DNA of 8,896 nucleotides from a bacterium (lineage in GTDB: Bacteria > Planctomycetota > J058 > JAJDCP01). The notes below the pieces were generated by a model. The model was given only the letters and a program-made list of their open reading frames with translations, was not told where the DNA came from and did no database searches. A program made the translations under genes and the position numbers. The DNA lies in contig JAUIEM010000409.1 of NCBI GenBank assembly GCA_030428695.1, forward strand, positions 1 to 8,896, read 5' to 3'. The stretch's first letter is position 1, and every line of letters begins with the position of its first letter. Below are positions 1 to 7,965 of the stretch, in pieces.

Positions 1-527
<527 letters not shown>

Positions 528-565
528 CGGCGTTCTCCTCCACAGTTGGGTAGAAACCCGTACCT

Positions 566-1429
566 TCAGTCGAGCGCGTTGGCTCCACTGACAATCTCGA
601 TAAGTTCCGTAGTAATCGCTTCCTGACGCGCCCGGTTCCGCGCCAGGGTCAGCTTGTCGATCAGATCGGACGCGTTGCGGGTCGCGTTGTCCATGGCGGA
701 CATCCGCGCGCCGTGCTCGCTGGCCGCGGCCTCGAGCAGCATGCGAAAGCCCTGCTCGTGCAGGTTCTGGCGCAGCACCTCGTGCAGGAGCACCGCCTGG
801 TCGGGCTCGTAGGTGTAGTCGGCGAGGTACTTGCCCTCCTCGACCTCCTCGCGCTTGATCGGCAGGAAGGGCACGAAGCGCACCCGCTGGCTGACGACCG
901 ACACGAACTCGCTGTAGATCGCGTACACCCCGTCGCACTCGCCCTTCTCGAAGGCGCTGGTCAGGGGATCGAGCACGTGCGCGACGTCGCTGACCGTGAT
1001 CGACTGCACGAAGGCCGGGAAGGACTTGCGCACGGTCCAGGGGCGGCGTTTGAAGAACTGATCGGCGCGCTTACCGACCGTCGTGATCTCGACCTTCTTG
1101 TCCTTGAGCTCGCCCTTGAGCCGGGCGACCGCCTCTTTGAGCACGTTCGAGTTCAACGACCCGCACAGGCCCTTGTCGGACGTGACCACGACCAGGTGCA
1201 CCACCTTGTCCGAGGTCTTCGTGCGCAGCAGCGGATCGCGGGAGTGCCGGGCGCGGGTCGCGACCGACATCATCACCTCGTGCAGCTTCACGAAGTAGGG
1301 GCGGTTCTGCACGATCGCGATCTGTGCCTTACGCAGCTTCGCCGCCGCGACGAGCTTCATCGCCCGCGTGATCTTCTGCGTGTTCTTGACGCTGACGATG
1401 CGCCGTTTGAGTTCTCTCAGGCTGGCCAC
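566..1429 (-). CDS. atpG: F1F0 ATP synthase subunit gamma
   Basis: Central rotor shaft of F1, which couples c-ring rotation to conformational change in the alpha3beta3 head. The product is 287 residues, normal for bacterial gamma. The N-terminal helix ([20 protein letters not shown], then [16 protein letters not shown]) and the C-terminal helix ([18 protein letters not shown], then [19 protein letters not shown]) are the two long antiparallel coiled-coil helices of the family. [10 protein letters not shown] near residue 85 is the conserved start of the globular Rossmann-like part. The start is GTG at 1429, chosen because AAGGAG sits 7 bases upstream and because [11 protein letters not shown] matches family N-termini. 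It lies 48 bases after alpha and 38 before beta, the usual place in F-type operons. Confidence 0.97.
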   Translation of the reverse strand: MASLRELKRRIVSVKNTQKITRAMKLVAAAKLRKAQIAIVQNRPYFVKLHEVMMSVATRARHSRDPLLRTKTSDKVVHLVVVTSDKGLCGSLNSNVLKEAVARLKGELKDKKVEITTVGKRADQFFKRRPWTVRKSFPAFVQSITVSDVAHVLDPLTSAFEKGECDGVYAIYSEFVSVVSQRVRFVPFLPIKREEVEEGKYLADYTYEPDQAVLLHEVLRQNLHEQGFRMLLEAAASEHGARMSAMDNATRNASDLIDKLTLARNRARQEAITTELIEIVSGANALD

Positions 1430-1477
1430 GGGCTGACTCCTTGTTGGGGTCTGGTGTCCTGGCGACGGGCGCGCTGA

Positions 1478-2986
<1,509 letters not shown>

Positions 2987-3009
2987 GTCTGGGCTCCGGG
3001 TTGCCGCGT

Positions 3010-3549
3010 TCAGGAAGCGAGCATTGAGTTCTTGAGTTCTTTGAGCTGGGTGCGCAGGCTGCGGTCGACGACGAGGTTACCGATCTGGACGGAGATCCCG
3101 CCGAGCAGCTCCGGGTCGACCTCCACCTCCACGCGCACGGACTTCTTGCTGACCTCAGCGATCTTATTTTCGAGCGCCTCGACCTGGGAAGCGGTCAGCG
3201 GAAAGGCGCTCCTGACATGGGCGACCACGCGTTTGAAGTGCGCGTCGACCAGGTCGGAGAAGGCGTTGGCAATCCCCCTCAGGTAGGGTGTTTTGCGGTT
3301 GTGCACGACCAGGTCGAGCAGTCGCAGGAGCACCGGTTCGAGCTCCGCCTTCTCGCCCAGGGCGCGCAGCGCCTGGAACTGTATGTCGAGGTCGAGTGTC
3401 TGGTTGGTCAGCACCCTCTGGACGTCTGGGTTGGTCTCGAGAACCTCGGCGAACTCCTTGAACTGCGTCGCCTTGCGGTCGAGCCTCTCGAGCCGCGACG
3501 CCGCCATCAGCGCCGCTGCATACCGTCTGTAGACCAGCTGTCCTTTCAC
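3010..3549 (-). CDS. atpH: F1F0 ATP synthase subunit delta (OSCP-like)
   Basis: Stalk subunit joining the b subunits to the top of the F1 head. The product is 179 residues, typical of bacterial delta. The N-terminal helical domain begins [14 protein letters not shown]. The C-terminal signature is clear: [20 protein letters not shown] followed by [15 protein letters not shown]. The start is GTG at 3549, which overlaps the stop of the preceding b-type gene by four bases (GTGA). It has a strong AGGAGG at 3557-3562, 7 bases upstream, so the two genes are probably translationally coupled. The presence of delta in normal order argues against the N-ATPase type of sodium ATPase operon, which lacks this gene. 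Confidence 0.96.
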   Translation of the reverse strand: MKGQLVYRRYAAALMAASRLERLDRKATQFKEFAEVLETNPDVQRVLTNQTLDLDIQFQALRALGEKAELEPVLLRLLDLVVHNRKTPYLRGIANAFSDLVDAHFKRVVAHVRSAFPLTASQVEALENKIAEVSKKSVRVEVEVDPELLGGISVQIGNLVVDRSLRTQLKELKNSMLAS

Positions 3550-4487
3550 GACGCCGCCTCCTTCTCCAGGGCCGCGAAGTGAGGCCCGAACGCGTCGAAC
3601 TCGGCGATGAACGCCTCGACCAGCGCCTCCTGGTCCTTCTTCTTGACGTTGCCTTCGAGCAGCCCGTGGGCCTCTTCGCTGGCGCGACCGACGACGAGGG
3701 CCTGGAAGTTCTGCTTGGCGCGCAACAGCTCGAGGTCGGCGTATTCCTTCTCGGTCTCGTCGATGCGGGCCTTGGCCTCCGCGGTCTCTTTGGCGATCCG
3801 CTCGGACTCGGCCGTGGCCGTCTCGTTCGCATCGCTGAGGATGCGGCTCTTCTCGGTGTCGAAGTCCTCGAGCTTCTTGCGGATGTCACGGAAGACGGCC
3901 TGGGCCTCCTCCCGCTCCTTCTGCGAGGCGTCGAGGTCGTGCTTGATCCGCTCGGCGCGGGAGTCGAGGAAGCGGAGCAACGGACCCCAGCCGAAGTACC
4001 AGATCAGGAACACGGCGACGAGCACGTTCATCCAGGTCAGGATGCTCGAGTACCTCATCTCCATGATCCGTCGTTGCGCCCAGCCCGACACCGCCGCCAG
4101 CGCCTGCCCGCGAGCGTTGTCCTCGGCCAGCGCGCTGCGCTCGGCGTCGCACAGCTCGCTCAGGTCGTCGAGCTCTTCCTTGCTCAGCTCGACCAGCCAG
4201 GTCTCGTACTCGCGCTCGAAGCTGCGCTCGTAGTGCAACGGGTCGTCGATCGCCCGCTGGCGCAGGGCGAGCAGAAAGGGCGGCTTCTCGAGGCCCTTCG
4301 GCGGAAGGAACTTGTCCTCGAGCAGCGTCTTGCTGAGCACCGCCTTGAACTCGGGGGTGGTGTCGACCACTTCGGGGTAGCCTCTTCCCCACATGAGGAA
4401 GAAGATCGACCACGCGATGAGGTAGACGACGACCATCGAGAGCAGGACGGCTTTGATCGGGCGTTTCGGGGCTTTCTCGTGTGGCAC
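3546..4487 (-). CDS. atpF: Enlarged b-type ATP synthase subunit with an extra membrane helix and a predicted periplasmic domain
   Basis: Second peripheral-stalk (b or b-prime) subunit. At 313 residues it is nearly twice the usual b length of about 155-170. The predicted second half is ordinary b: a membrane helix at about 149-168 (ILTWMNVLVAVFLIWYFGWG), then PLLRFLDSRAERIKHDLD and a long, highly charged heptad-like coiled coil to about residue 262. The first half is unusual. A basic N-terminus (KAPKRPIK) leads into a membrane helix at about 12-33, then about 115 hydrophilic residues (35-147) rich in acidic and aromatic residues. These would lie in the periplasm if both helices span the membrane. 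The start is GTG at 4487, with AAGGGA upstream overlapping the stop of the first b gene; no alternative ATG precedes the first helix. Assignment as a b-type subunit is firm from the second half and position; the role of the extension is unknown. Confidence 0.85.
   Translation of the reverse strand: MPHEKAPKRPIKAVLLSMVVVYLIAWSIFFLMWGRGYPEVVDTTPEFKAVLSKTLLEDKFLPPKGLEKPPFLLALRQRAIDDPLHYERSFEREYETWLVELSKEELDDLSELCDAERSALAEDNARGQALAAVSGWAQRRIMEMRYSSILTWMNVLVAVFLIWYFGWGPLLRFLDSRAERIKHDLDASQKEREEAQAVFRDIRKKLEDFDTEKSRILSDANETATAESERIAKETAEAKARIDETEKEYADLELLRAKQNFQALVVGRASEEAHGLLEGNVKKKDQEALVEAFIAEFDAFGPHFAALEKEAAS
3557..3562 (-). promoter_or_regulatory. Ribosome binding site deciding the GTG start of delta
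   Basis: AGGAGG on the minus strand, 7 bases before the GTG at 3549. It lies inside the end of the upstream b-type gene and supports a GTG start in a four-base GTGA overlap, with no ATG nearby. Confidence 0.85.
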
Positions 4488-4497
4488 GGGTCTTCCC

Positions 4498-5094
4498 TTA
4501 GAGTTCGCGGCCGAGCAGCTTGCTCGCCATGGCTTTGCCGAGCTCCGGCACCTGCTTCTCGACCTCGTCCTGCTGGCCCGCGAGCTGTTGCGCGAGGTCG
4601 TCGCGCACGGCCTGCACCGAGTCCTTGAGCGCGCTCTGACGCTCGATCAGCTCGGTCTGGGCCTGGTCGTGGGCTTCGTGGACGCGGTCGGAGATGACCT
4701 TCGCGGCCTGCAGACGCACTTCGGCGAGCTTCTGGTCGTACTCCTTCTGCATCGCCCTGGCCTTGGCTGTGAAGTCCTTGGCCTCGCGATGGTTCCGATG
4801 TACGAGCTCAGAGCGTTCGTCCAACACCTTCACCGTCGGCTTGAACACCAGACGGCCCATGATGAGGAGGAAGATGCAGAAGATGAGCATCTGCACGATC
4901 AGGGTGCCGTTCGGGTTGAGCATCCCCCGCACGGCTTTGTAGTTTCCGCCCCCGTCGGCCCCGCCGTACGGGTACTGATCCTGCATCATGACCTTGATCG
5001 AGTCCGGCACCTGCGCGTTGTCCGCGGACTGCGCGTGTGCCGGTCCCCAGGCGAGGACGAGGAAGAAAGCGGCCAGACAGATGAAGCGACGCAT
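4498..5094 (-). CDS. atpF: F1F0 ATP synthase subunit b with a predicted cleavable signal peptide
   Basis: Peripheral-stalk subunit that holds F1 against rotation by linking subunit a to delta. The product is 198 residues. Residues 1-21 look like a signal peptide: basic MRR, a hydrophobic core (FICLAAFFLVLAW), then a signal peptidase I-type AHA/Q site. About 40 mature residues follow that would lie outside (with YPYGGADGGG). The membrane helix is at about 63-82 (GTLIVQMLIFCIFLLIMG), followed by the b-typical VFKPTVKVLDERSELV and a charged coiled coil to the C-terminus (KLLGREL). The ATG at 5094 has only a weak purine-rich upstream signal. It lies 36 bases after the single-hairpin c gene and 10 before the second b-type gene. 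An uncleaved N-terminal helix is the alternative to a signal peptide. Confidence 0.92.
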   Translation of the reverse strand: MRRFICLAAFFLVLAWGPAHAQSADNAQVPDSIKVMMQDQYPYGGADGGGNYKAVRGMLNPNGTLIVQMLIFCIFLLIMGRLVFKPTVKVLDERSELVHRNHREAKDFTAKARAMQKEYDQKLAEVRLQAAKVISDRVHEAHDQAQTELIERQSALKDSVQAVRDDLAQQLAGQQDEVEKQVPELGKAMASKLLGREL

Positions 5095-5130
5095 GTTTTC
5101 GTCTCGTTGGTTGCGCAGAACGAACAGGCG

Positions 5131-5415
5131 TTAGTTGACCAGAACGAACAGCATGAGCAGGGCGATGACCAGCGAGTAGATGCCGGTCGACTCCGACACC
5201 GCCTGACCGATCAGCATGGTCCGGGTCAGCAGCGGGGCGTTCTCGGGGGTACGGGCGATACCTTCGCAGGCGCGGCCGGCGGCGTAGCCTTCACCGATGC
5301 CCGGACCGATCGCTCCGAAGCCCATGCAGATCCCGGCGCCGATGAACAGCGCAGCGTTCTCGAGCTCCGATCCGTTGAAGGTGATTTCCGACAGGAAGGT
5401 GAGAAGGTCCAACAT
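5131..5415 (-). CDS. atpE: F1F0 ATP synthase subunit c, single hairpin, with sodium-type two-carboxylate site
   Basis: Ion-carrying rotor-ring subunit. The product is 94 residues forming one hairpin: an amphipathic N-terminus, helix 1 at about 20-50 (glycine-rich [20 protein letters not shown]), a polar loop with ARTPE, and helix 2 at about 65-92. The essential carboxylate is Glu75 in [18 protein letters not shown]. Helix 1 has Glu42 in [11 protein letters not shown] where the sodium-binding c of Ilyobacter has Gln32. Glu42 plus Glu75-Ser76-Thr77 and Tyr80 matches the two-carboxylate sodium pattern described for Fusobacterium nucleatum. The ATG at 5415 is chosen over an in-frame TTG three codons earlier, because AGGAG abuts that TTG but is 9 bases from the ATG. 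The gene starts 25 bases after the fused c gene. Actual ion specificity is inferred, not shown. Confidence 0.95.
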   Translation of the reverse strand: MLDLLTFLSEITFNGSELENAALFIGAGICMGFGAIGPGIGEGYAAGRACEGIARTPENAPLLTRTMLIGQAVSESTGIYSLVIALLMLFVLVN

Positions 5416-5424
5416 GGCTTCCAA

Positions 5425-5429
5425 CTCCT
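5425..5429 (-). promoter_or_regulatory. Ribosome binding site deciding the start of the single-hairpin c gene
   Basis: AGGAG on the minus strand is directly adjacent to an in-frame TTG at 5424 and 9 bases before the ATG at 5415. The spacing rules out TTG and favours the ATG. Confidence 0.8.
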
Positions 5430-5440
5430 AGCAAGGTGGT

Positions 5441-6172
5441 TCAGACGACGAACACCAGGATGATGCTGATGACGAGCGCGAAGACCGACGGCGATTCGGC
5501 GATAGCCTGGCCGAGGATCATCGTGCGGGTGATCGGTCCCGCAGCGAGCGGGAAACGCCCCGCTCCCTTCGTGGCCTGGGACGCGGCGAAGCCTTCGCCG
5601 ATACCCGAGCCGATGGTTCCAAAGCCGACACACGCGCCGGCGGCGATGAATTTGGCGAGCCCCTCGAAGGAGCTGGCGGGGGTCAGGTTGACCAGCAGCA
5701 GGACGAGCGAGATCACGAAGGCGAACACGCAGGGCGACTCGGTGATCGCCATGCCGAGGATCATCGTGCGCTCGGTCAGGCCCTTGGTGCGTGGGTTCCG
5801 GCTGACGTTGGTACAGGCCTGGGCGGTGACCAGGCCGAGCCCGATGCCGGCGCCGATCGCCGCGAAGCCGATCGCCATGCCGGAGCCGAGCTTCGCCCCG
5901 ATGGTGTGGAACTCGTAGTTGATCGGCGTGGTGAAGCCGAGCAGCAGGGCGACCACGAGGGCGAAGATACCCGGGGTCTCGGACAGCGCCTGGCCGAGCA
6001 GCATCGTGCGGAAGGTGATGTCCGCGTGCTTGGGCTGGCGCTGCATCGAGAACACCGCCGCCCCGCCGGCCATCCCGACCCCGATCGCGGGGCCGATGGC
6101 GCCGAAGCCCATCGCGATGCCGGCTGCCAGGAAGCTGGCGAGCTGCACCCAGTTTTCCATCTCAAGTTCCAC
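5441..6172 (-). CDS. atpE: F1F0 ATP synthase subunit c, three hairpins fused in one polypeptide
   Basis: Rotor-ring subunit of 243 residues, about three times the normal c length. It reads as three tandem c units of about 80 residues, so six membrane helices are predicted. Unit 1 is about 1-80, unit 2 about 81-162, unit 3 about 163-243. Each has a glycine-rich first helix ([39 protein letters not shown]), an Arg-x-Pro loop (RQP 45-47, RNP 125-127, RFP 206-208) and a second helix with the essential glutamate: Glu65 (ALSETPGIF), Glu145 (AITESPCVF), Glu226 (AIAESPSVF). The position equivalent to Ilyobacter Gln32 is Val32, Leu112 and Glu193, so the sites differ. The repeats are well diverged, which suggests an old fusion rather than a recent duplication. 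The start is GTG at 6172, with AGGAG 7 bases upstream. The reading frame is uninterrupted, with no sign of a frameshift joining genes. Confidence 0.93.
   Translation of the reverse strand: MELEMENWVQLASFLAAGIAMGFGAIGPAIGVGMAGGAAVFSMQRQPKHADITFRTMLLGQALSETPGIFALVVALLLGFTTPINYEFHTIGAKLGSGMAIGFAAIGAGIGLGLVTAQACTNVSRNPRTKGLTERTMILGMAITESPCVFAFVISLVLLLVNLTPASSFEGLAKFIAAGACVGFGTIGSGIGEGFAASQATKGAGRFPLAAGPITRTMILGQAIAESPSVFALVISIILVFVV
5441..6172 (-). repeat. Three tandem diverged c-hairpin units within one gene
   Basis: Protein-level internal repeat. Unit boundaries fall near bases 5930 and 5686. All units share G-x-G-x-G first helices and a TM(I/L)LG-x-A-x-x-E second helix. Unit 3 is visibly closest to the separate single-hairpin c gene, with about half of aligned positions identical by eye. 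This suggests that gene and unit 3 descend from one copy. Confidence 0.88.
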
Positions 6173-6179
6173 GACTGCT

Positions 6180-6184
6180 CTCCT
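6180..6184 (-). promoter_or_regulatory. Ribosome binding site deciding the GTG start of the fused c gene
   Basis: AGGAG overlaps the TAG stop of subunit a and lies 7 bases before the GTG at 6172. An in-frame ATG at 6160 would be 19 bases away, too far, so GTG is preferred. The overlap with the upstream stop suggests coupled translation. Confidence 0.8.
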
Positions 6185-6965
6185 ACTCGTTCACTTCGAC
6201 GCTGATATAGGTCAGCGTCAGCATGGTGAACACGAAGGCCTGCACGGTCCCGACAAAGAACACGAAGAAGAAGTTCAGACCGACCGGCAGGAACACGTAG
6301 TTCACCAGCCAGGACACCACGACCACGATGATCACGCCGCCCTTGATGTTCCCGAACAGTCGAAAGCTGATCGAGAGCACCTCGGCGATCTTTCCGATCG
6401 CGTTGAGCGGGAAGAAGATCGGGTTCGGTGCGAACAAGCCCTTGACGAAGCTCCCGACCCCTTTGAAGAAGCCGCCGACGCCCTTGCCGCCGTGCACGCG
6501 GAAGTGGCTGACCAGCGAGATCATGAAGCCGAGGATGCCGAGCGCGAACGGCGTGTTCACGTCGGCGGTCGGCTCGTGCAGGAAGGGGATGAAGCCGAGG
6601 ATGTTGCTCAGGACCAGGAAGATGAACAGGGTGCCGATCAGCGGCAGGTACTTGCGGTTGTCTTCCTGCTTCTCGAAGCCGAGCGAATCGGCGACGAGGC
6701 TGTCAAAACCCCCGACGATCAGCTCGCAGAAGGATTGGAAGCGTCCGGGCACCATCGAGCGGCTGCGCCACAGGATGATCGCGCCGAAGAGCAGGATCCC
6801 GACGACGACGAAGGTGTCCGTCAGCGTGTGGGGATTCACCTCGAACAGCGGGCTGCGGAGGATCGGGTACTCGGCGTACCACTGCGCCCACAGCTCATCC
6901 TGCCCGATCAGATGGAGGAACCACCCGATCAGATTCATCACTTCTTGTCTGGCGATATGTTCCAC
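6183..6965 (-). CDS. atpB: F1F0 ATP synthase subunit a
   Basis: Stator membrane subunit that forms the two ion half-channels against the c ring. The product is 260 residues with five or six predicted membrane helices. Family marks are present: LSNILGFIPFLHEPTADVNT near 119-138, the stator arginine Arg202 in SISFRLFGN, and Gln242 in VQAFVFTMLTLTYISVEV. Two usual polar partners are absent. Relative to E. coli a, the residue matching Glu219 is Val211 and the one matching His245 is Val235. Lys208 lies six residues after the arginine (RLFGNIKGG), an unexpected charge in this helix. The start is GTG at 6965, with AAGGG 7 bases upstream; an ATG at 6938 is possible but has a weaker site. It follows the AtpI-like stop by 3 bases and precedes the fused c gene by 10. 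Confidence 0.95.
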   Translation of the reverse strand: MEHIARQEVMNLIGWFLHLIGQDELWAQWYAEYPILRSPLFEVNPHTLTDTFVVVGILLFGAIILWRSRSMVPGRFQSFCELIVGGFDSLVADSLGFEKQEDNRKYLPLIGTLFIFLVLSNILGFIPFLHEPTADVNTPFALGILGFMISLVSHFRVHGGKGVGGFFKGVGSFVKGLFAPNPIFFPLNAIGKIAEVLSISFRLFGNIKGGVIIVVVVSWLVNYVFLPVGLNFFFVFFVGTVQAFVFTMLTLTYISVEVNE

Positions 6966-6968
6966 TAC

Positions 6969-7346
6969 TCAGCCCTTTGCCAAACCCAGTCCGGCGACGA
7001 CGAGCACGACCTGGCAGGCGAACAGCCCGGCCGCGCACGCAGCGAAGGAAATGATCTCGGGAAACATCAACGCGGCGATCAGCGCGACACCCATCAGCGG
7101 GAGGCGCAGGCCAAAGCTCGCGAAGGACATCCGCGCCGCGGCCTGCGGGTCGACCTGGTCGCGCATCTTGCGTGCATTGCGGGCGAGCAGCCGGAAGTTG
7201 ATCAAGCTGAAGAGCCCACCGAGGAGCAGCCCGAACGCGACCGCGCTGTGCCCGAGGGCGAGGGCCGCCCCCGCGGAACCGAGCACAAGGACCGTCGTCA
7301 GACGGTCAACCTTGCGCACCAGCGTGTCGATCGTCGACTGCGCCAT
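6969..7346 (-). CDS. atpI: AtpI-like ATP synthase accessory membrane protein
   Basis: A small membrane protein of 125 residues in the usual AtpI/UncI position just before subunit a. AtpI proteins help assemble the c ring and, with AtpZ, have been linked to magnesium/calcium transport. Four hydrophobic segments are visible, at about 15-32, 34-54, 76-95 and 98-121. A basic loop after the second (NFRLLARNARKMRD) is typical of the family. The ATG at 7346 is preferred to a longer frame beginning at 7412, because AAGGGGG sits 9 bases upstream and the extra N-terminal residues look unlike coding sequence. It overlaps the end of the AtpZ-like gene by 41 bases and stops 3 bases before subunit a. The assignment rests on position, size and hydrophobic profile more than on a diagnostic motif. 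Confidence 0.8.
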   Translation of the reverse strand: MAQSTIDTLVRKVDRLTTVLVLGSAGAALALGHSAVAFGLLLGGLFSLINFRLLARNARKMRDQVDPQAAARMSFASFGLRLPLMGVALIAALMFPEIISFAACAAGLFACQVVLVVAGLGLAKG

Positions 7347-7671
7347 CGCGATGTGCCCCCTTGTTCTCGCGAAACAGCAACTTCCCGGCCGCGTAGAAAC
7401 CCGCGGCGACACCGACCAGCACGCCTGCCGCCGTCAGCGGCCCCGACCAGCCGAGCAGGCGGTCGAGCAAGAACCCTCCGGCCAGCCCCGCACCGACGCA
7501 GATCGCGACGACCAGACCGAGCTGGGCGACGAGGCCCAACGCCTGGTACATGTGCGCTTCAGACTTCTGGCTCCCGTCGAAGAGGCGCTCGCGCACGTCT
7601 TTGTCGGGACGACCTTCCCCCTCGCGCTCTTGAGCACCTGGCTGGTCGCTCGGCCGGGGGTTGTCCACCAT
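7306..7671 (-). CDS. atpZ: AtpZ-like F0F1-ATPase accessory subunit
   Basis: First gene of the operon, 121 residues. The N-terminal 40 residues are hydrophilic and low-complexity (Pro, Gly, Glu, Arg). Two membrane helices follow, at about 43-66 (ALGLVAQLGLVVAICVGAG) and 77-100, with LAGGFLLDRLLGWSGPLTAAGVL between and around them. That G-x-x-LD-x-x-x-G-x-x-P pattern and two-helix layout fit the AtpZ (ATPase gene 1) family. The ATG at 7671 is chosen because GAGGG lies a few bases upstream; a longer frame reaching 7869 would run through the promoter and leader and its extra residues look non-coding. The last 41 bases overlap the AtpI-like gene. AtpZ and AtpI occur together in many bacterial F-type operons and may act as a complex. 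Confidence 0.8.
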   Translation of the reverse strand: MVDNPRPSDQPGAQEREGEGRPDKDVRERLFDGSQKSEAHMYQALGLVAQLGLVVAICVGAGLAGGFLLDRLLGWSGPLTAAGVLVGVAAGFYAAGKLLFRENKGAHRDGAVDDRHAGAQG

Positions 7672-7715
7672 CTGTCTGCCCTCACGGGGCTTTTGACCTG
7701 GGCTCTCGAGGACTT

Positions 7716-7731
7716 TGTGATTTTTTTCACA
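7716..7731. promoter_or_regulatory. Perfect TGTGA-N6-TCACA palindrome of CRP/FNR type in the atp leader
   Basis: The core reads TGTGA, six T, TCACA on the plus strand. Symmetry extends outward with GACT at 7711-7714 matched by AGTC at 7733-7736, giving a 26-base imperfect palindrome (one mismatched pair at 7715/7732). The core is the E. coli CRP half-site pattern with its normal 6-base spacer. Its centre is about 25 bases downstream of the predicted transcription start, a place where a bound factor would usually repress. In RNA it would also fold as a stem with a six-A loop, so a leader hairpin is the alternative reading. Confidence 0.6.
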
Positions 7732-7755
7732 GAGTCGGTGTCCCAAAGCGCGGAC

Positions 7756-7784
7756 GTTGTAACCGAGGGGATCTGCGCTGTCAA
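7756..7784 (-). promoter_or_regulatory. Sigma-70-like promoter for the atp operon
   Basis: On the minus strand, TTGACA at 7784-7779 is a perfect -35 box. It is followed by a 17-base spacer and TACAAC at 7761-7756, which matches four of six -10 positions including the key A and T. The transcription start would be near 7749, giving a leader of about 78 bases before the AtpZ-like ATG. It stands out from its GC-rich surroundings and is placed correctly for the operon. Confidence 0.65.
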
Positions 7785-7965
7785 AGAAAAAGCCGGAGAA
7801 AAGGCGGGTCGGCGCGCGCGTGACTTTTCTCTGCAAGGGCCCGGCAGGCGGATTGCGAGCGATTCCCAACGATTTTGGTCAGGGAGGGAGGCGCTCGAGG
7901 CGGGCCGGTGCAGCGGACGGGCGCCTTCGCCTGGGCGTTACGAGCAGGAAACGTCCGCGGTCATC

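Larger units (their letters stand above)
7672..7965. other. Non-coding interval between the atp operon and the upstream 96-residue gene
   Basis: About 294 bases without a convincing gene. It holds the promoter (7756-7784), the CRP/FNR-type palindrome (7716-7731) and the AtpZ ribosome binding site. Towards the right it has an inverted repeat, GCGGACG at 7913-7919 with CGTCCGC at 7952-7958, enclosing a smaller GGCG/CGCC stem. No T-tract follows, so this is at best a weak 3' end structure for the upstream gene. Other bases show nothing I recognise. Confidence 0.6.

Noticed and set aside
3546..5094. Recent duplication of one b gene to give two
   Set aside because: The two b-type proteins share only the general pattern (membrane helix, then charged coiled coil) and differ in length, N-terminal architecture and sequence, so they are old paralogues at most.
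5131..5424. TTG start at 5424 for the single-hairpin c gene, giving 97 residues
   Set aside because: AGGAG is immediately adjacent to the TTG, leaving no spacer, while the ATG at 5415 is 9 bases from it.
5441..6172. V-type or A-type proteolipid
   Set aside because: Although fused c units are typical of V/A-type rotors, every neighbouring gene is F-type (gamma, delta, b, and alpha and beta with F-type motifs), and each hairpin has F-type GxGxG and loop Arg-x-Pro features.
7693..7721. Possible plus-strand promoter TTGACC-N17-TGTGAT
   Set aside because: The -10 is poor, no plus-strand gene follows, and the second half is part of the palindrome.
7672..7869. N-terminal extension of the AtpZ-like protein to 7869 (187 residues)
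   Set aside because: It would run through the predicted promoter and the palindrome, the added residues look non-coding, and the ATG at 7671 has a ribosome binding site.
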